Origin: Bacteroidales bacterium
Lineage (GTDB): Bacteria; Bacteroidota; Bacteroidia; Bacteroidales; ML635J-15
Assembly (NCBI GenBank): GCA_017551515.1
Contig: JAFZLK010000107.1
Location: forward strand, 1-64,000
Length of the DNA stretch: 64,000 nucleotides
Direction: 5' to 3'
Every line of letters starts with the position of its first letter. Positions within the stretch are counted from its first letter, which is position 1. Positions 45,364 through 54,399 of this stretch are shown in pieces. The notes under the pieces were generated by a model that did no database searches, was not told where the DNA came from, and saw only the letters and a program-made list of their open reading frames with translations. The translations under genes and the position numbers were made by a program.

Positions 45364-48312
45364 ATGGATAAACTAAAGATTTTTGTTGGAATCATTATAA
45401 TTTGTGGTATGCTTGCTTCGTGCAAGACTAAAACCGAAAGGTTTGAATTGCAGAACGAAGATTTGGTTGGATATGTCAATCCTATGGTTGGTACCGATGT
45501 TCATGGGCATACTTTCCCTGGTGCGGTAATGCCCTTTGGCATGGTGCAACTCAGTCCCGATACTCGTCATGACGGCTGGGACGGTTGTAGCGGCTACCAC
45601 TATACCGATAATGTTGTGTATGGTTTTACACATACACACTTGAGCGGAACCGGTTGTTCAGACTACGGCGATGTGCTACTGATGCCGATGTGTGGAAAAT
45701 TTTCAACTGATAACAAGGAATATTCGTCGCATTTCTCACATGAAACCGAAGTCGCTGAGCCTGGTTACTATGCTGTGAAACTTTCGGATGAGGACATTGA
45801 TGTGGAACTTACCGTTTCTCAGCGCGTTGGTATGCACCGCTACAAGTTCAACCGCGAAGGCAAGCGCTATATTGTTCTTGACCTTGAGCATCGTGATGTG
45901 GTTCTTGAGGCAGGTTTGCGCAAGCAGTCCGACAAGCGTTATACTGGCGTGCGTCGCTCGCGTGCTTGGGCTGACAATCAGCATTTGTATTTCGCAATAG
46001 ATTTTTCAACAGAGGTTTCCGTTGTTGAACCTGCCGATTTCGATTGGGAAAGCGATTCGTTGTGCCGTCCCGATAAGGCAATTTATGTTTTCGAAGTTGC
46101 TGATAGTTCTGTGACTGAGGTACTTGTGAAGGTTGCAATTTCGCAGGTTGATGAAGCAGGCGCAATGAAAAACCTTGATGCCGAAATTCCTGACTGGGAT
46201 TTCGATGCTGTTCGCAAAAATGCTTCCGATGCATGGAACTGCGAACTGAACAAGATTATCGTCAAGGGGGGAAGCGAGGAGCAACGCAAGGTTTTCTATA
46301 CAGCAATGTATCACTCGTTTATACAACCGACTTTGGCACAGGATGTTGACGGTCGCTATCGTGGCACCGACCTTGAGGTTCATTCTAGCGATGATTTTAC
46401 CTGCTACACAGTTTTCTCGCTGTGGGACACTTATCGCGCTGCGCATCCACTATATACAATTACTCAGCAGAAACGCAGTGTCGATTTCATAAAGACTTTT
46501 CTTGCCGAATATTCACAGGGCGGAAGGTTGCCGATGTGGGAACTTTCGTCAAATTATACGGGATGCATGATTGGTTATCACTCTGTTCCTCCGATTGTTG
46601 ATGCATATTTCAAGGGCATAAAGTTCAAAAATCTTGAAAGTCTTGCTCTTGAGGCAATGCAGGCATCAGCAACTGCGGACGAACTTGGCAAGCGCGATTA
46701 TGCACGTCATGGTTTTATTTCGGTGAACGAAGAACACGAGTCGGTGTCGAAAAACCTTGAATATGGCTTCGATGACTGGTGCATTGCTCAATTTGCTAAG
46801 TCGCAAGGCGACATGGAAACTTACCGCGAATACATGATTAGAAGTCAGGTTTACAAGCATATTTTCGACAAGAGGTGCGGATTTATGTGCCCGCGTCAGA
46901 ATGGTGCATGGAAGGCAAATTTCGACCCCAAGGAAATTGATTTTAACTTCACCGAAGCCAATTCATGGCAGTATTCGTTCTATGTTCCGCACGACATTCT
47001 CGGCTTTATAGACATGATGGGCGGAAACGAAGTATTTGAGGCAAAACTTGATGAACTTTTCACCACTGGCAGCGAAACCTACGGCAAGGATTTGAAGGAC
47101 ATTTCGGGCATGATTGGTCAGTATGCTCACGGAAACGAGCCGAGCCATCATATTGCTTACCTATATAATTATTGCGGAAAGCCGTACAAGACACAGGAAC
47201 TTGCGCGCCGTATAATGTCCGAAATGTACAATTCCACTCCATCGGGCAACTGCGGAAACGAGGATTGCGGTCAGATGTCGGCGTGGTATGTGCTTAGTGC
47301 GATGGGTTTTTATCCAGTGAACCCTGCGAATGGCGTGTATGATATAGGTAGTCCGATATTCGATACCGTGCAGATAAATCTTGAAAATGGAAATAAATGC
47401 TTGTTTGTTGCTCACGACAACAGTCCAGAAAACATATATGTCGCAAAGATGGAACTCAACGGAAAGCCATACACAAAGTCATACATTTTGCATTCCGACA
47501 TTGCTGATGGAGCAAGATTCGATTTCTATATGACATCCGATTCGCAGAACGGCTTTGGAACCAATAGTGCTGACATATATCCTTCGCACATAGAGGAATT
47601 TAAGGTCGTGCCGGCTCCGTATGCGCTTACAGGAGAACGGACTTTCTTGGATTCGTTGAAAATTGAACTCGAATGTGCCGATGACAGTGCAAAAATCTTT
47701 TATTCAATCAATGATGGTAACGAAAATCCATATACCCACCCGATATTTATAAACGAAACTTCAACACTTAAATTCCATTCCGAACGCGATGGGTATGTGT
47801 CGTCCAAGCCGGTGGAAGCCAAATATGTAAAGATTGCCGATGACAGACGCATAAAGTTGTACAGCAAGTATAATCGCATGTACACTGCAGGTGGCGACAA
47901 TGCTTTGATAGACAGGTTGCGCGGTGGAAACGATTTCCGTACTGGCGAATGGCAGGGCTATCAGGGACAGGACTTTGAGGCAGTGGTGGATTTGTGCGGT
48001 GTGAAGGACATCAAGTCTATCGAAACAGGATTCATTCAGGATGTGCGTTCGTGGATACTTTTCCCGAAGTATGTTGAGTATTACACATCAAACGATGGTG
48101 TGAATTTTAAGAAGATAGCAACCGTTACCCACAACATTCCCGACAACGACTATCGCCAGCAGATTTACAATTTCCGTTCCGAACCGCAGAACTGCAAGGC
48201 GCGTTATGTGAAGGTTTTTGCAAAATATTACGGCACGCTTCCCGAATGGCATCTTGGTGCAGGTGGCGAAACACATTTGTTCATTGATGAAATTGATATT
48301 GATGAAAAATGA
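45364..48312 (+). CDS. GH92 alpha-1,2-mannosidase lipoprotein
   Basis: 982 residues. Lipobox GMLASC with Cys20, so lipid-anchored on the surface or in the periplasm. GH92 domain about residues 35-740: GYVNPMVGTDVHGHTFPGA, GWDGCSGYHY, FTHTHLSGTGC, GNEPSHHIAYLYNYCGKP and GNEDCGQMSAWYVLSAMG, holding the calcium and acid/base sites of the family. C-terminal additions: a chitobiase-like strand region (about 760-820) and a discoidin-like F5/8 domain (about 850-982). It trims alpha-mannosides from host N-glycans or yeast mannan. No SusC/D pair is adjacent. Confidence 0.92.
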   Translation: MDKLKIFVGIIIICGMLASCKTKTERFELQNEDLVGYVNPMVGTDVHGHTFPGAVMPFGMVQLSPDTRHDGWDGCSGYHYTDNVVYGFTHTHLSGTGCSDYGDVLLMPMCGKFSTDNKEYSSHFSHETEVAEPGYYAVKLSDEDIDVELTVSQRVGMHRYKFNREGKRYIVLDLEHRDVVLEAGLRKQSDKRYTGVRRSRAWADNQHLYFAIDFSTEVSVVEPADFDWESDSLCRPDKAIYVFEVADSSVTEVLVKVAISQVDEAGAMKNLDAEIPDWDFDAVRKNASDAWNCELNKIIVKGGSEEQRKVFYTAMYHSFIQPTLAQDVDGRYRGTDLEVHSSDDFTCYTVFSLWDTYRAAHPLYTITQQKRSVDFIKTFLAEYSQGGRLPMWELSSNYTGCMIGYHSVPPIVDAYFKGIKFKNLESLALEAMQASATADELGKRDYARHGFISVNEEHESVSKNLEYGFDDWCIAQFAKSQGDMETYREYMIRSQVYKHIFDKRCGFMCPRQNGAWKANFDPKEIDFNFTEANSWQYSFYVPHDILGFIDMMGGNEVFEAKLDELFTTGSETYGKDLKDISGMIGQYAHGNEPSHHIAYLYNYCGKPYKTQELARRIMSEMYNSTPSGNCGNEDCGQMSAWYVLSAMGFYPVNPANGVYDIGSPIFDTVQINLENGNKCLFVAHDNSPENIYVAKMELNGKPYTKSYILHSDIADGARFDFYMTSDSQNGFGTNSADIYPSHIEEFKVVPAPYALTGERTFLDSLKIELECADDSAKIFYSINDGNENPYTHPIFINETSTLKFHSERDGYVSSKPVEAKYVKIADDRRIKLYSKYNRMYTAGGDNALIDRLRGGNDFRTGEWQGYQGQDFEAVVDLCGVKDIKSIETGFIQDVRSWILFPKYVEYYTSNDGVNFKKIATVTHNIPDNDYRQQIYNFRSEPQNCKARYVKVFAKYYGTLPEWHLGAGGETHLFIDEIDIDEK

Positions 48313-48320
48313 TTTTTTTG

Positions 48321-48328
48321 TAAATTTG
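48321..48328 (+). promoter_or_regulatory. -7 box TAAATTTG of the GNAT toxin-antitoxin operon
   Basis: Matches TAnnTTTG, 30 bases before the ATG at 48359; no properly spaced -33. Confidence 0.45.
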
Positions 48329-48358
48329 CATCATAAAATAAAAAGGAAAGGACTAATT

Positions 48359-48517
48359 ATGGCAACGGCAATAAGAGCAATTCCGACACTTTACGGAGAA
48401 ACTGCACAGCGTTTCGAGCAAGAAGCAGCCGCCACGGAGCAGAATCCTGGAACACAGGATTATTGCCACGAATCGGAACTTGTTATTGAGTACCTTAAGA
48501 CTACCAACATATTATGA
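48359..48517 (+). CDS. antitoxin-like partner of GNAT protein
   Basis: 52 residues, too short for most gene finders. MATAIRAIPTLYGETAQRFE and the helical tail SELVIEYLKTTNIL look like small Bacteroidota antitoxins that precede GNAT genes. Its stop overlaps the acetyltransferase start by 4 nt. AAAGGAAAGG lies upstream as a ribosome site. Role inferred from context. Confidence 0.65.
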   Translation: MATAIRAIPTLYGETAQRFEQEAAATEQNPGTQDYCHESELVIEYLKTTNIL

Positions 48518-49128
48518 CAATAGAACAATTGTTGGCAGAATGTGATATTGTGCGAGCTTCTTCTGAGAAACTTGCGCAGTGTAAACCATTTAGTTGCGAT
48601 GATGAAGACCTTGATGAATTCTTTGCAAAGGATTGCATTGTCAACCAAAAACGCTTACTGGGGAAAACTTATTTGTTTGTCTTGAAAAAATCTCCTGATA
48701 CTATTGTTACTGCTTTTTCTCTTTCTAATGATAGCATCCGATTAACAAACCGCATAAATGACGAATATAAGGAATTGTTTCTTGATGACACCGATTTGCG
48801 AGATAAGACACTCAAGCGCTTTCCTGCTGTACTTATTGGACGTCTGGGTACAAACAAAGAATTTGCAAGACGTGGGTATGGAACTGCTATAATGGATTTC
48901 ATTAAGGTTCTTTTTCGCACGAATAACCGTACTGGTTGTCGTTTTATTATTGTTGATGCATTGAACCGACCAGAAACTCTTTATTACTATAAGAAGAATG
49001 GCTTCCGTTATCTAATTGACAATGAGCAACTCGAAGCCAAATATATGGGAATTGGTGTTAACCGTTTGCCATTGAACACTCGCTTAATGTATTTCGATTT
49101 ACTGAAGATTAAAGTAAACGAAGACTAA
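48514..49128 (+). CDS. GNAT acetyltransferase, probable toxin
   Basis: 204 residues. N-terminal KPFSCDDEDLDEFFAKDCI (the beginning typical of TacT-like and related GNATs), core strand RFPAVLIGRLGTNKEFARRG with RRGYG as the acetyl-CoA loop, and IVDALNRPETLYYYKKNGFR as the final strand-helix. Paired with the short gene at 48359, it could acetylate aminoacyl-tRNA like TacT/AtaT toxins; the target is not shown by sequence. Confidence 0.75.
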   Translation: MTIEQLLAECDIVRASSEKLAQCKPFSCDDEDLDEFFAKDCIVNQKRLLGKTYLFVLKKSPDTIVTAFSLSNDSIRLTNRINDEYKELFLDDTDLRDKTLKRFPAVLIGRLGTNKEFARRGYGTAIMDFIKVLFRTNNRTGCRFIIVDALNRPETLYYYKKNGFRYLIDNEQLEAKYMGIGVNRLPLNTRLMYFDLLKIKVNED

Positions 49129-49136
49129 TAAAAGTT

Positions 49137-49553
49137 ATGAAAAAGAGAGTAGATATATTTCTAATTGCAATTTTGTGTGCTATGCTTTTTACTTCCTGCA
49201 ATAAGGACGAAAGCAAACTTGTAGTTACGAACCTTGAGTACACCGATTGCCTAGAGCGACCAAAGAACCTTAAGACATCAATTGTATATTATAACAATAC
49301 AATTAGTATTACGCATGAATACCTCCCAGTGAACTGCCATTTTCAAGGCATTCTTGTGACACCTACAATTGATGAAGATAACAAAATCATAGAAATTGAT
49401 GTTGACCCGATTGTGGTTCAAGCATCATTGGATTGTGAATGTGAGATAAATGTGTCCTATACCTTCGAGAATTTTTACAAGCGTAATGCTGATTATACCT
49501 TTATAATAAGGGAGAATAATACGGAGATTTATAGGGGAGAAGAGAGATTGTAA
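49137..49553 (+). CDS. small lipoprotein of unknown function
   Basis: 138 residues. Lipobox LFTSC with Cys21, then a beta-sandwich-like mature part (VTNLEYTDCLERPKNL, TISITHEYLPVNCHFQGILV, CECEINVSYTFENF, DYTFIIRENNTEIYRG) with four more cysteines that could form two disulfides. Starts 8 bases after the GNAT gene, perhaps by chance of insertion. No family recognised. Confidence 0.72.
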   Translation: MKKRVDIFLIAILCAMLFTSCNKDESKLVVTNLEYTDCLERPKNLKTSIVYYNNTISITHEYLPVNCHFQGILVTPTIDEDNKIIEIDVDPIVVQASLDCECEINVSYTFENFYKRNADYTFIIRENNTEIYRGEERL

Positions 49554-49595
49554 AGATTTGTAATTGTTTTTACAATTGTCAGCTTATTATACAAA

Positions 49596-49634
49596 CTAGT
49601 ACATCATTTCAAACAGCACTGTCTCAACATTAAT
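49596..49634 (-). pseudogene. remnant of a DUF4143-type ATPase gene end
   Basis: On the minus strand this reads NVETVLFEMMY-stop. The ATPase gene at 50889 contains NVET (in ENVETGTVRE) and ends FGMMY-stop. The DNA words TAGTACATCATT and CTGTCTCAACATT occur in both. It looks like an internally deleted leftover of the same gene or a close copy. Confidence 0.5.
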
Positions 49635-49710
49635 TTTTTATACACAGAAAATAGTTCGGGATAGCATCGCTTTTTTGCGACTTTGCATAAATTTTTTCCC
49701 AATCACATTC

Positions 49711-49739
49711 TTGCATAATAAAATAAAATTGTATTTTTG
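49711..49739 (+). promoter_or_regulatory. promoter of the Fic gene (TTG-N18-TATTTTTG)
   Basis: TTG at 49711-49713 and TATTTTTG at 49732-49739. Confidence 0.65.
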
Positions 49740-49749
49740 TTGCAAATTT

Positions 49750-49767
49750 GGTGGCTATGTAGCCACC
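49750..49767. promoter_or_regulatory. perfect 18 bp palindrome GGTGGCTATGTAGCCACC
   Basis: Lies just downstream of the expected transcription start of the Fic gene and is followed by TTTT. It could be an operator or an early hairpin in the leader. Confidence 0.55.
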
Positions 49768-49788
49768 TTTTGGAAGAGATTTTTTGCT

Positions 49789-50868
49789 ATGAGATACTTG
49801 ACATTAGAGAAAGCCATTGATGCGTGGCGTAGGATTCAGCCTGTGTCGGATGTTGACAGGGAGCGGTTGAGCCGTAAGTTTACCATTGATTTCAATTACA
49901 ATTCGAATCATATTGAGGGAAATACGCTTACATACGGACAGACTGAGATTCTATTGCTTTTTGGTAAGGTCATTGGCGAGGCCGATGTGAAGGATGTGCA
50001 AGATATGTCTGCAAGCAATGTAACGCTTAAGATGATGAAGGAAGAATCCGTTCTTAATAATGTGCCTTTGACTCAGAACTTTATCCGTACATTGCATCGC
50101 ACCTTGCTTCGCGAAGACTATACCGTTTACCGTAATCTTCCGGGAGGTGGGCAGACGAGCTATACCATATACGCCGGGCAGTATAAGACACGTCCGAATA
50201 GTGTAATAACCCGTTATGGTGACCGATTTGAGTACGCCTCACCCGAAGAAACCCCTTCATTGATGGCGGACCTTGTGGATTGGTACAATAAAGCCGAAGA
50301 GGAAGGCAAGTTGTCTCCAGTAGAATTGGCAGTTTTGTTTCATTACCGCTACATTCGCATTCACCCGTTCGAAGATGGCAATGGTCGTATAGCTCGTTTG
50401 TTGGTCAATTATATCCTTGCAAAGCACAATTATCCAATGATAGTGGTGCGTAGCCGATTGAAGAATGAATATTTGGAAGCATTGCATGCTGCAGATTTAA
50501 TTGTCGGTTCTTCTCCAAGTGCTGGTGCCAGTGCCACATTGCAGGAGATAAGACCGTTTTTGCAATATTTCAAAGGTTTGATGGCAAAAGAAATATATGC
50601 TGATGTCTGCTTTTTGACCGAGCACGATGACGATTTGTGGTGGTACGATGGAGAGCGCATAGAGTTCCGTTCGAAAAACTATGGCAAGTTGTTGCATTTG
50701 ATGATGTCGGAGCCTGTCTTGATGCTTACGGATATGCAGAGGCGTATGGAAATAAATATGTCGGCGGTAAAGAAACTTGTAAATCAGTTGCTTGATAAGC
50801 ATTTTATCGAGAGAGGTGCTTCTGATGGTTCGTGGCGTGTGTTTATTACACCGTCGGTGTGGCGATAG
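49789..50868 (+). CDS. Fic-domain AMP transferase
   Basis: 359 residues. An N-terminal inhibitory motif SNHIEGNT (about 40-47) is the class II autoinhibitory helix [S/T]xxxE[G/N]. The Fic core has HPFEDGNGRIARLL (about 195-208), complete with catalytic His and the anion-binding GNGR. A winged-helix-like C-terminus (about 300-359) follows. It should transfer AMP to a protein hydroxyl when inhibition is released; target unknown. I start at the ATG at 49789; the longer frame runs through the promoter. The adjacent ATPase gene converges from the right. Confidence 0.88.
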   Translation: MRYLTLEKAIDAWRRIQPVSDVDRERLSRKFTIDFNYNSNHIEGNTLTYGQTEILLLFGKVIGEADVKDVQDMSASNVTLKMMKEESVLNNVPLTQNFIRTLHRTLLREDYTVYRNLPGGGQTSYTIYAGQYKTRPNSVITRYGDRFEYASPEETPSLMADLVDWYNKAEEEGKLSPVELAVLFHYRYIRIHPFEDGNGRIARLLVNYILAKHNYPMIVVRSRLKNEYLEALHAADLIVGSSPSAGASATLQEIRPFLQYFKGLMAKEIYADVCFLTEHDDDLWWYDGERIEFRSKNYGKLLHLMMSEPVLMLTDMQRRMEINMSAVKKLVNQLLDKHFIERGASDGSWRVFITPSVWR

Positions 50869-50888
50869 TAGGTGCTGAAAATGTATTT

Positions 50889-52082
50889 TTAGTACATCAT
50901 TCCAAACATCCATAGAGGAATCTTGTTGTCTATGCCGATCTCGATTCCGTCTGCCACAACAAAACTGCCTTTTACTCCGCTGATCTGCTTGTATCCCTTT
51001 CCGTGACCGCCAACCTCGAATACGTAGTCGGAATTTACAAGGAAATCGCCTTTTTGTGGCATTGCAATGCGATTTTCGAGCGAAAGTTGGTTGGCAAAGA
51101 AAGTTTCCCGCACAGTGCCTGTCTCAACATTTTCTGATAGGGCATCCATTATGTTTGTGTTGCCAAACACAATCTTTTCGGGCTTCACTAGTTGTTTCAG
51201 CCCTTTGTCTTCCGAGTATATCATTCGTATTACGCCTGCCCGGTTGAGAAGGTCGAAAAGCCGCATAAGTTGGTTCCTGCCAATTTGCATCATTGTGCAT
51301 AGCGACTGGATGTTGAGCGTATATGGAACCGTTTCTGCCAGAATCACAAGCAGTTGCTTGGCTTTTTTCAGCGAGGCGTATTCTATTTCGGTAACGGCGG
51401 GAATGTCGTTGTCTATAATGGTATTTACAACCTGCTGAACTTTTGTGAGGTATGTTATTTCCGAACTTCCCCTGTAGTACGGATAGTAACCCCGCTTCAA
51501 GTATTTCTCGAATTTTGGCAGCACTTTGCTTTTGGCTGTAATCTGCGCTGCGATTTCGTAGTGCGACTTTATGATTTCTGACAGCGAATACACCTTGTCG
51601 AAATGCTCGCCTTCAAAGTTTAGGAACTCTCTGAACGACAGTCCGTGCATTTCGTAGATTACGCATCTCCGCGACAGGTCGGCTATGGAATTGTCGATTT
51701 CGAGTAGCGATGAGCCAGTGAACACAATGTGCATATCGGGGTACGAGTCGTATATGTTTTTCACTTCTATCGACCAGTTGGGATACCTGTGAACCTCGTC
51801 AAGGAAAAGGTATTCGCCACCGTGTGCATTATGGTAGTCGGCAAGTTCGACCAATGTGTGCGCCGTAAACCAGATATTGTCGAGTGACACATACAGGGTT
51901 TTGCGTCTGTCGGCGATTTTCAGTTTGATGTATTGGAGCATTATTGTGGTCTTTCCGACACCCCGCGCACCCTTTATGCCAATCAGTCTGTCTTCCCATT
52001 GTATCTTGTCGAATAAATATCTGATAATGTCTGTAGATGTTTTTTCGATAAGTTGTGCCGATATCCTATATACACTTTCCAT
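50889..52082 (-). CDS. AAA/DUF4143-type ATPase
   Basis: 397 residues. Walker A GIKGARGVGKTTIML (about 35-49), Walker B EYLFLDEVHRYPNW, sensor VFTGSSLLEI, then a DUF4143-like C-terminus. It differs from the ATPase at 17546 in lacking a clear D..EVK nuclease core; the end reads FVVADGIEIGIDNKIPLW instead. Mobile, variable family in Bacteroidota with unproven function. Upstream repeats of about 33 bp period cover its promoter as at the other ATPase gene. Confidence 0.82.
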   Translation of the reverse strand: MESVYRISAQLIEKTSTDIIRYLFDKIQWEDRLIGIKGARGVGKTTIMLQYIKLKIADRRKTLYVSLDNIWFTAHTLVELADYHNAHGGEYLFLDEVHRYPNWSIEVKNIYDSYPDMHIVFTGSSLLEIDNSIADLSRRCVIYEMHGLSFREFLNFEGEHFDKVYSLSEIIKSHYEIAAQITAKSKVLPKFEKYLKRGYYPYYRGSSEITYLTKVQQVVNTIIDNDIPAVTEIEYASLKKAKQLLVILAETVPYTLNIQSLCTMMQIGRNQLMRLFDLLNRAGVIRMIYSEDKGLKQLVKPEKIVFGNTNIMDALSENVETGTVRETFFANQLSLENRIAMPQKGDFLVNSDYVFEVGGHGKGYKQISGVKGSFVVADGIEIGIDNKIPLWMFGMMY

Positions 52083-52118
52083 AAAATCAGTCGTTTAGTG
52101 AATTGTATTTGTACGATG

Positions 52119-52126
52119 CAAAGATA
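52119..52126 (-). promoter_or_regulatory. -7 box TATCTTTG of the second ATPase gene
   Basis: Minus-strand match to TAnnTTTG, 37 bases from the ATG at 52082. Confidence 0.6.
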
Positions 52127-52131
52127 TAAAA

Positions 52132-52218
52132 TTTTCTTTACATAGAAAAAATATTGCTATTTTTTTTCTCTGTACAGACGATTTTTTGTTAAGTAATTTT
52201 CTCTGCATAGACGATTTT
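52132..52218 (-). promoter_or_regulatory. three degenerate repeats with 32-33 bp period, putative operators
   Basis: Units start at 52132 (TTTTCTTTACATAGA), 52164 (TTTTCTCTGTACAGACGATT) and 52197 (TTTTCTCTGCATAGACGATT). The nearest unit begins six bases from the -7 box, so they span the -33 and upstream region. Confidence 0.6.
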
Positions 52219-52280
52219 GCTTGCTTGTGAGGGTGCTAATGATTGCTTGCGGAGTATTGGTGTATTTGTTAGCATTTTTG

Positions 52281-52288
52281 TATCTTTG
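52281..52288 (+). promoter_or_regulatory. -7 box TATCTTTG of the PLD-like gene
   Basis: Matches TAnnTTTG, 20 bases before the ATG. Confidence 0.55.
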
Positions 52289-52307
52289 CACAAATTTTTT
52301 TTGAATA

Positions 52308-53018
52308 ATGGCTAAGTTTTTAAGTTCGTCAGCGGTTACAGCCGAATTGGAAAATATTGTCAAACAGACACAGCGGAGGTTGATATTGATAACTCCATAT
52401 CTTAAATTTGCAAGTCGTTTGGAAGAAGAGATTAGAACATTGAGCAAAAATCAAAAAGATATATATGTAGTTTGCAGAGAGAAAAAACATTTACAAGAGA
52501 ATCAGTGGTTACAATCTTTGCCAAATGTAAGATGTTGTATTAGCAAAAATTTGCATGCAAAATGTTATATAAATGAACAACAAGGTATTGTTACTTCGAT
52601 GAATTTATATGATTATTCGCAGCAGAATAATTATGAAATGGGAATACTTTTTACGAAAGAGCAAGATGCTGAGTTGTATAGCGAGGTTTATAAAGAGGCA
52701 AAACATATATTGGAACTTCCCAACAATGAAATATATGGTTCTCTAAAAGAATGTGGAAATAAAGATTTCGGTTCTAAAATTTCAAATGTTCACCACGGAT
52801 ATTGCATAAGAACTGGTGTTGAGATTCCGTTTGATATGGGCAAACCAATGTGCAGAGATGCATTTTATGAGTGGAGTATGTGGTGGAATGAGGATTATCC
52901 TGAAAACTATTGCCATTATTCAGGCGAACGTGCTAATGGTAAAACTTCTATGGCAAATCCTGTTCTAAAAAAATATTTGGATGAAGCCGAAGATTTACAA
53001 AGGAAACTTCATTATTAA
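52308..53018 (+). CDS. phospholipase D-like protein
   Basis: 236 residues. One HKD-type motif, HAKCYINEQQGIVTSMNLYD (about 82-101), preceded by a strand-helix unit (LILITPYLKF) of the PLD fold; a dimer would make the active site. The C-terminal 80 residues hold conserved-looking cysteines (GYCIRTG, PMCRDAF, NYCHYSGE) suited to binding zinc. Such single-HKD proteins act as nucleases or are inactive helpers. Starts 22 bases upstream of rimO, maybe co-transcribed. Confidence 0.75.
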   Translation: MAKFLSSSAVTAELENIVKQTQRRLILITPYLKFASRLEEEIRTLSKNQKDIYVVCREKKHLQENQWLQSLPNVRCCISKNLHAKCYINEQQGIVTSMNLYDYSQQNNYEMGILFTKEQDAELYSEVYKEAKHILELPNNEIYGSLKECGNKDFGSKISNVHHGYCIRTGVEIPFDMGKPMCRDAFYEWSMWWNEDYPENYCHYSGERANGKTSMANPVLKKYLDEAEDLQRKLHY

Positions 53019-53040
53019 TTGGTAATTTTTTTCATCTATT

Positions 53041-54333
53041 ATGGCAAAAGTCAATATTGTAACGATGGGCTGTTCGAAGAATCTTGTTGATTCGGAGAAA
53101 CTTGCCGCCCAGCTTGTGGCAAACGGCTACGAGGTTGTGTTTGATGCGGAATGCAGAGATGCGGAAATTGCGTTTGTGAATACTTGCGGTTTTATAAACG
53201 ATGCCAAGGAGGAGTCGATAAATGCAATTCTGAAACTTGCTGGCGACAAGGGTAGCACAAAACTGAAAAAGATTGTCGTGTTCGGATGCCTGTCGGCTCG
53301 CTACTATGATGACCTAAAGGCCGAACTGCCCGAGGTTGATTTTATGTGCGGCAACTACAAGATTGACGAACTGCTTGCTTTCCTTGGCAAGAAGTCGGAC
53401 GAGGGCAAGGCAAATTCGCGCGTGTCGAGTGCGGCAGGACATTACGCCTACCTTAAGATTTCGGAGGGGTGCGTGCGCAACTGCGCTTTCTGTGCTATTC
53501 CGCTGTTCAAGGGAAAGTATGTTTCGCGTAGCATGGACGAAATTATTGCCGAAGCCGAAAATCTTGCAAAAAGCGGAGTCAAGGAGTTGATTCTCATTGC
53601 TCAGGACTTGTGCTACTATGGTTACGATATGGAACATCGCTTTATGTTGCCCGAACTTGTTGAGCGCCTGTCGAAGATTGATGGCGTTGAATGGATTCGT
53701 CTGCATTATCTTTACCCGTTCCTGTTCCCGGAGCGTTTGCTCGATGTCATCCGCGACAATCCAAAGGTTTGCAAGTACATCGACATTCCTTTGCAGCATA
53801 TTTCCGACAAGGTTCTTGCAGGCATGCACCGTGGCGGAACTCGCAAGCAAACCGAGGAACTGTTAAGCAAGATTCGCAAGACTATTCCCAATGCGGTAAT
53901 CCGCACCACAATGCTTGTCGGTTTCCCAAACGAGTTCGATTCCGAATTTGAGGAATTGCTTGAGTTTGTGAAGGAACAGAAATTCGACCGTCTAGGCGTG
54001 TTTACATATTCAGAGGAGGACGGCACGGCTGCCGCAAGCGAATTCGAGGATGTTGTTCCGCAGGAAGTCAAGGACGAACGCGCCAACAGGATTATGGAAT
54101 TGCAGCAGGAAATTTCGTTGCAGTCCAATATGGCGAAGGTTGGAAAGACTTTTCGCGTTCTAATCGACTATATTGAAGATGATATGTTTGTCGGTCGTAC
54201 TGAGTTCGATTCGGTAGAGGTTGACAACGAGGTGCTTTTCCCGTATTCCGACAAATACAAGGTCGGTGATTTTGTGGATGTGAAGATTGACGATGCTTCG
54301 GAATATGAGTTGTATGGAACTATTTTGGTGTAG
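53041..54333 (+). CDS. rimO: ribosomal protein S12 methylthiotransferase
   Basis: 430 residues, full length. N-terminal MTTase domain with VTMGCSKNLVDSE and AFVNTCGFI and later FGCLSARY (three cysteines for the auxiliary cluster); radical SAM core with CVRNCAFC (about 144-151); C-terminal TRAM domain (about 370-430). It adds a methylthio group to Asp of ribosomal protein S12 using SAM. Start ATG at 53041 after ATCTATT spacing. Confidence 0.95.
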   Translation: MAKVNIVTMGCSKNLVDSEKLAAQLVANGYEVVFDAECRDAEIAFVNTCGFINDAKEESINAILKLAGDKGSTKLKKIVVFGCLSARYYDDLKAELPEVDFMCGNYKIDELLAFLGKKSDEGKANSRVSSAAGHYAYLKISEGCVRNCAFCAIPLFKGKYVSRSMDEIIAEAENLAKSGVKELILIAQDLCYYGYDMEHRFMLPELVERLSKIDGVEWIRLHYLYPFLFPERLLDVIRDNPKVCKYIDIPLQHISDKVLAGMHRGGTRKQTEELLSKIRKTIPNAVIRTTMLVGFPNEFDSEFEELLEFVKEQKFDRLGVFTYSEEDGTAAASEFEDVVPQEVKDERANRIMELQQEISLQSNMAKVGKTFRVLIDYIEDDMFVGRTEFDSVEVDNEVLFPYSDKYKVGDFVDVKIDDASEYELYGTILV

Positions 54334-54399
54334 TTTTGTCTTTTGTAAGTAAAAATAACTAACTAGTGTATTTGTCGTGTGGGGTTGCTTGTATGGTAT

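Noticed and set aside
45347-45364. Third copy of the 25 bp kinase-end repeat
   Set aside because: Only about 16 bases match and they include a promoter-like TATTTTGA, so I do not count it as a full copy.
48326-49728. 17 of 18 base match TTGCATcATAAAATAAAA / TTGCATaATAAAATAAAA around the GNAT operon and lipoprotein
   Set aside because: Strongly AT-rich, promoter-like sequence; chance or promoter convergence is as likely as an insertion repeat.
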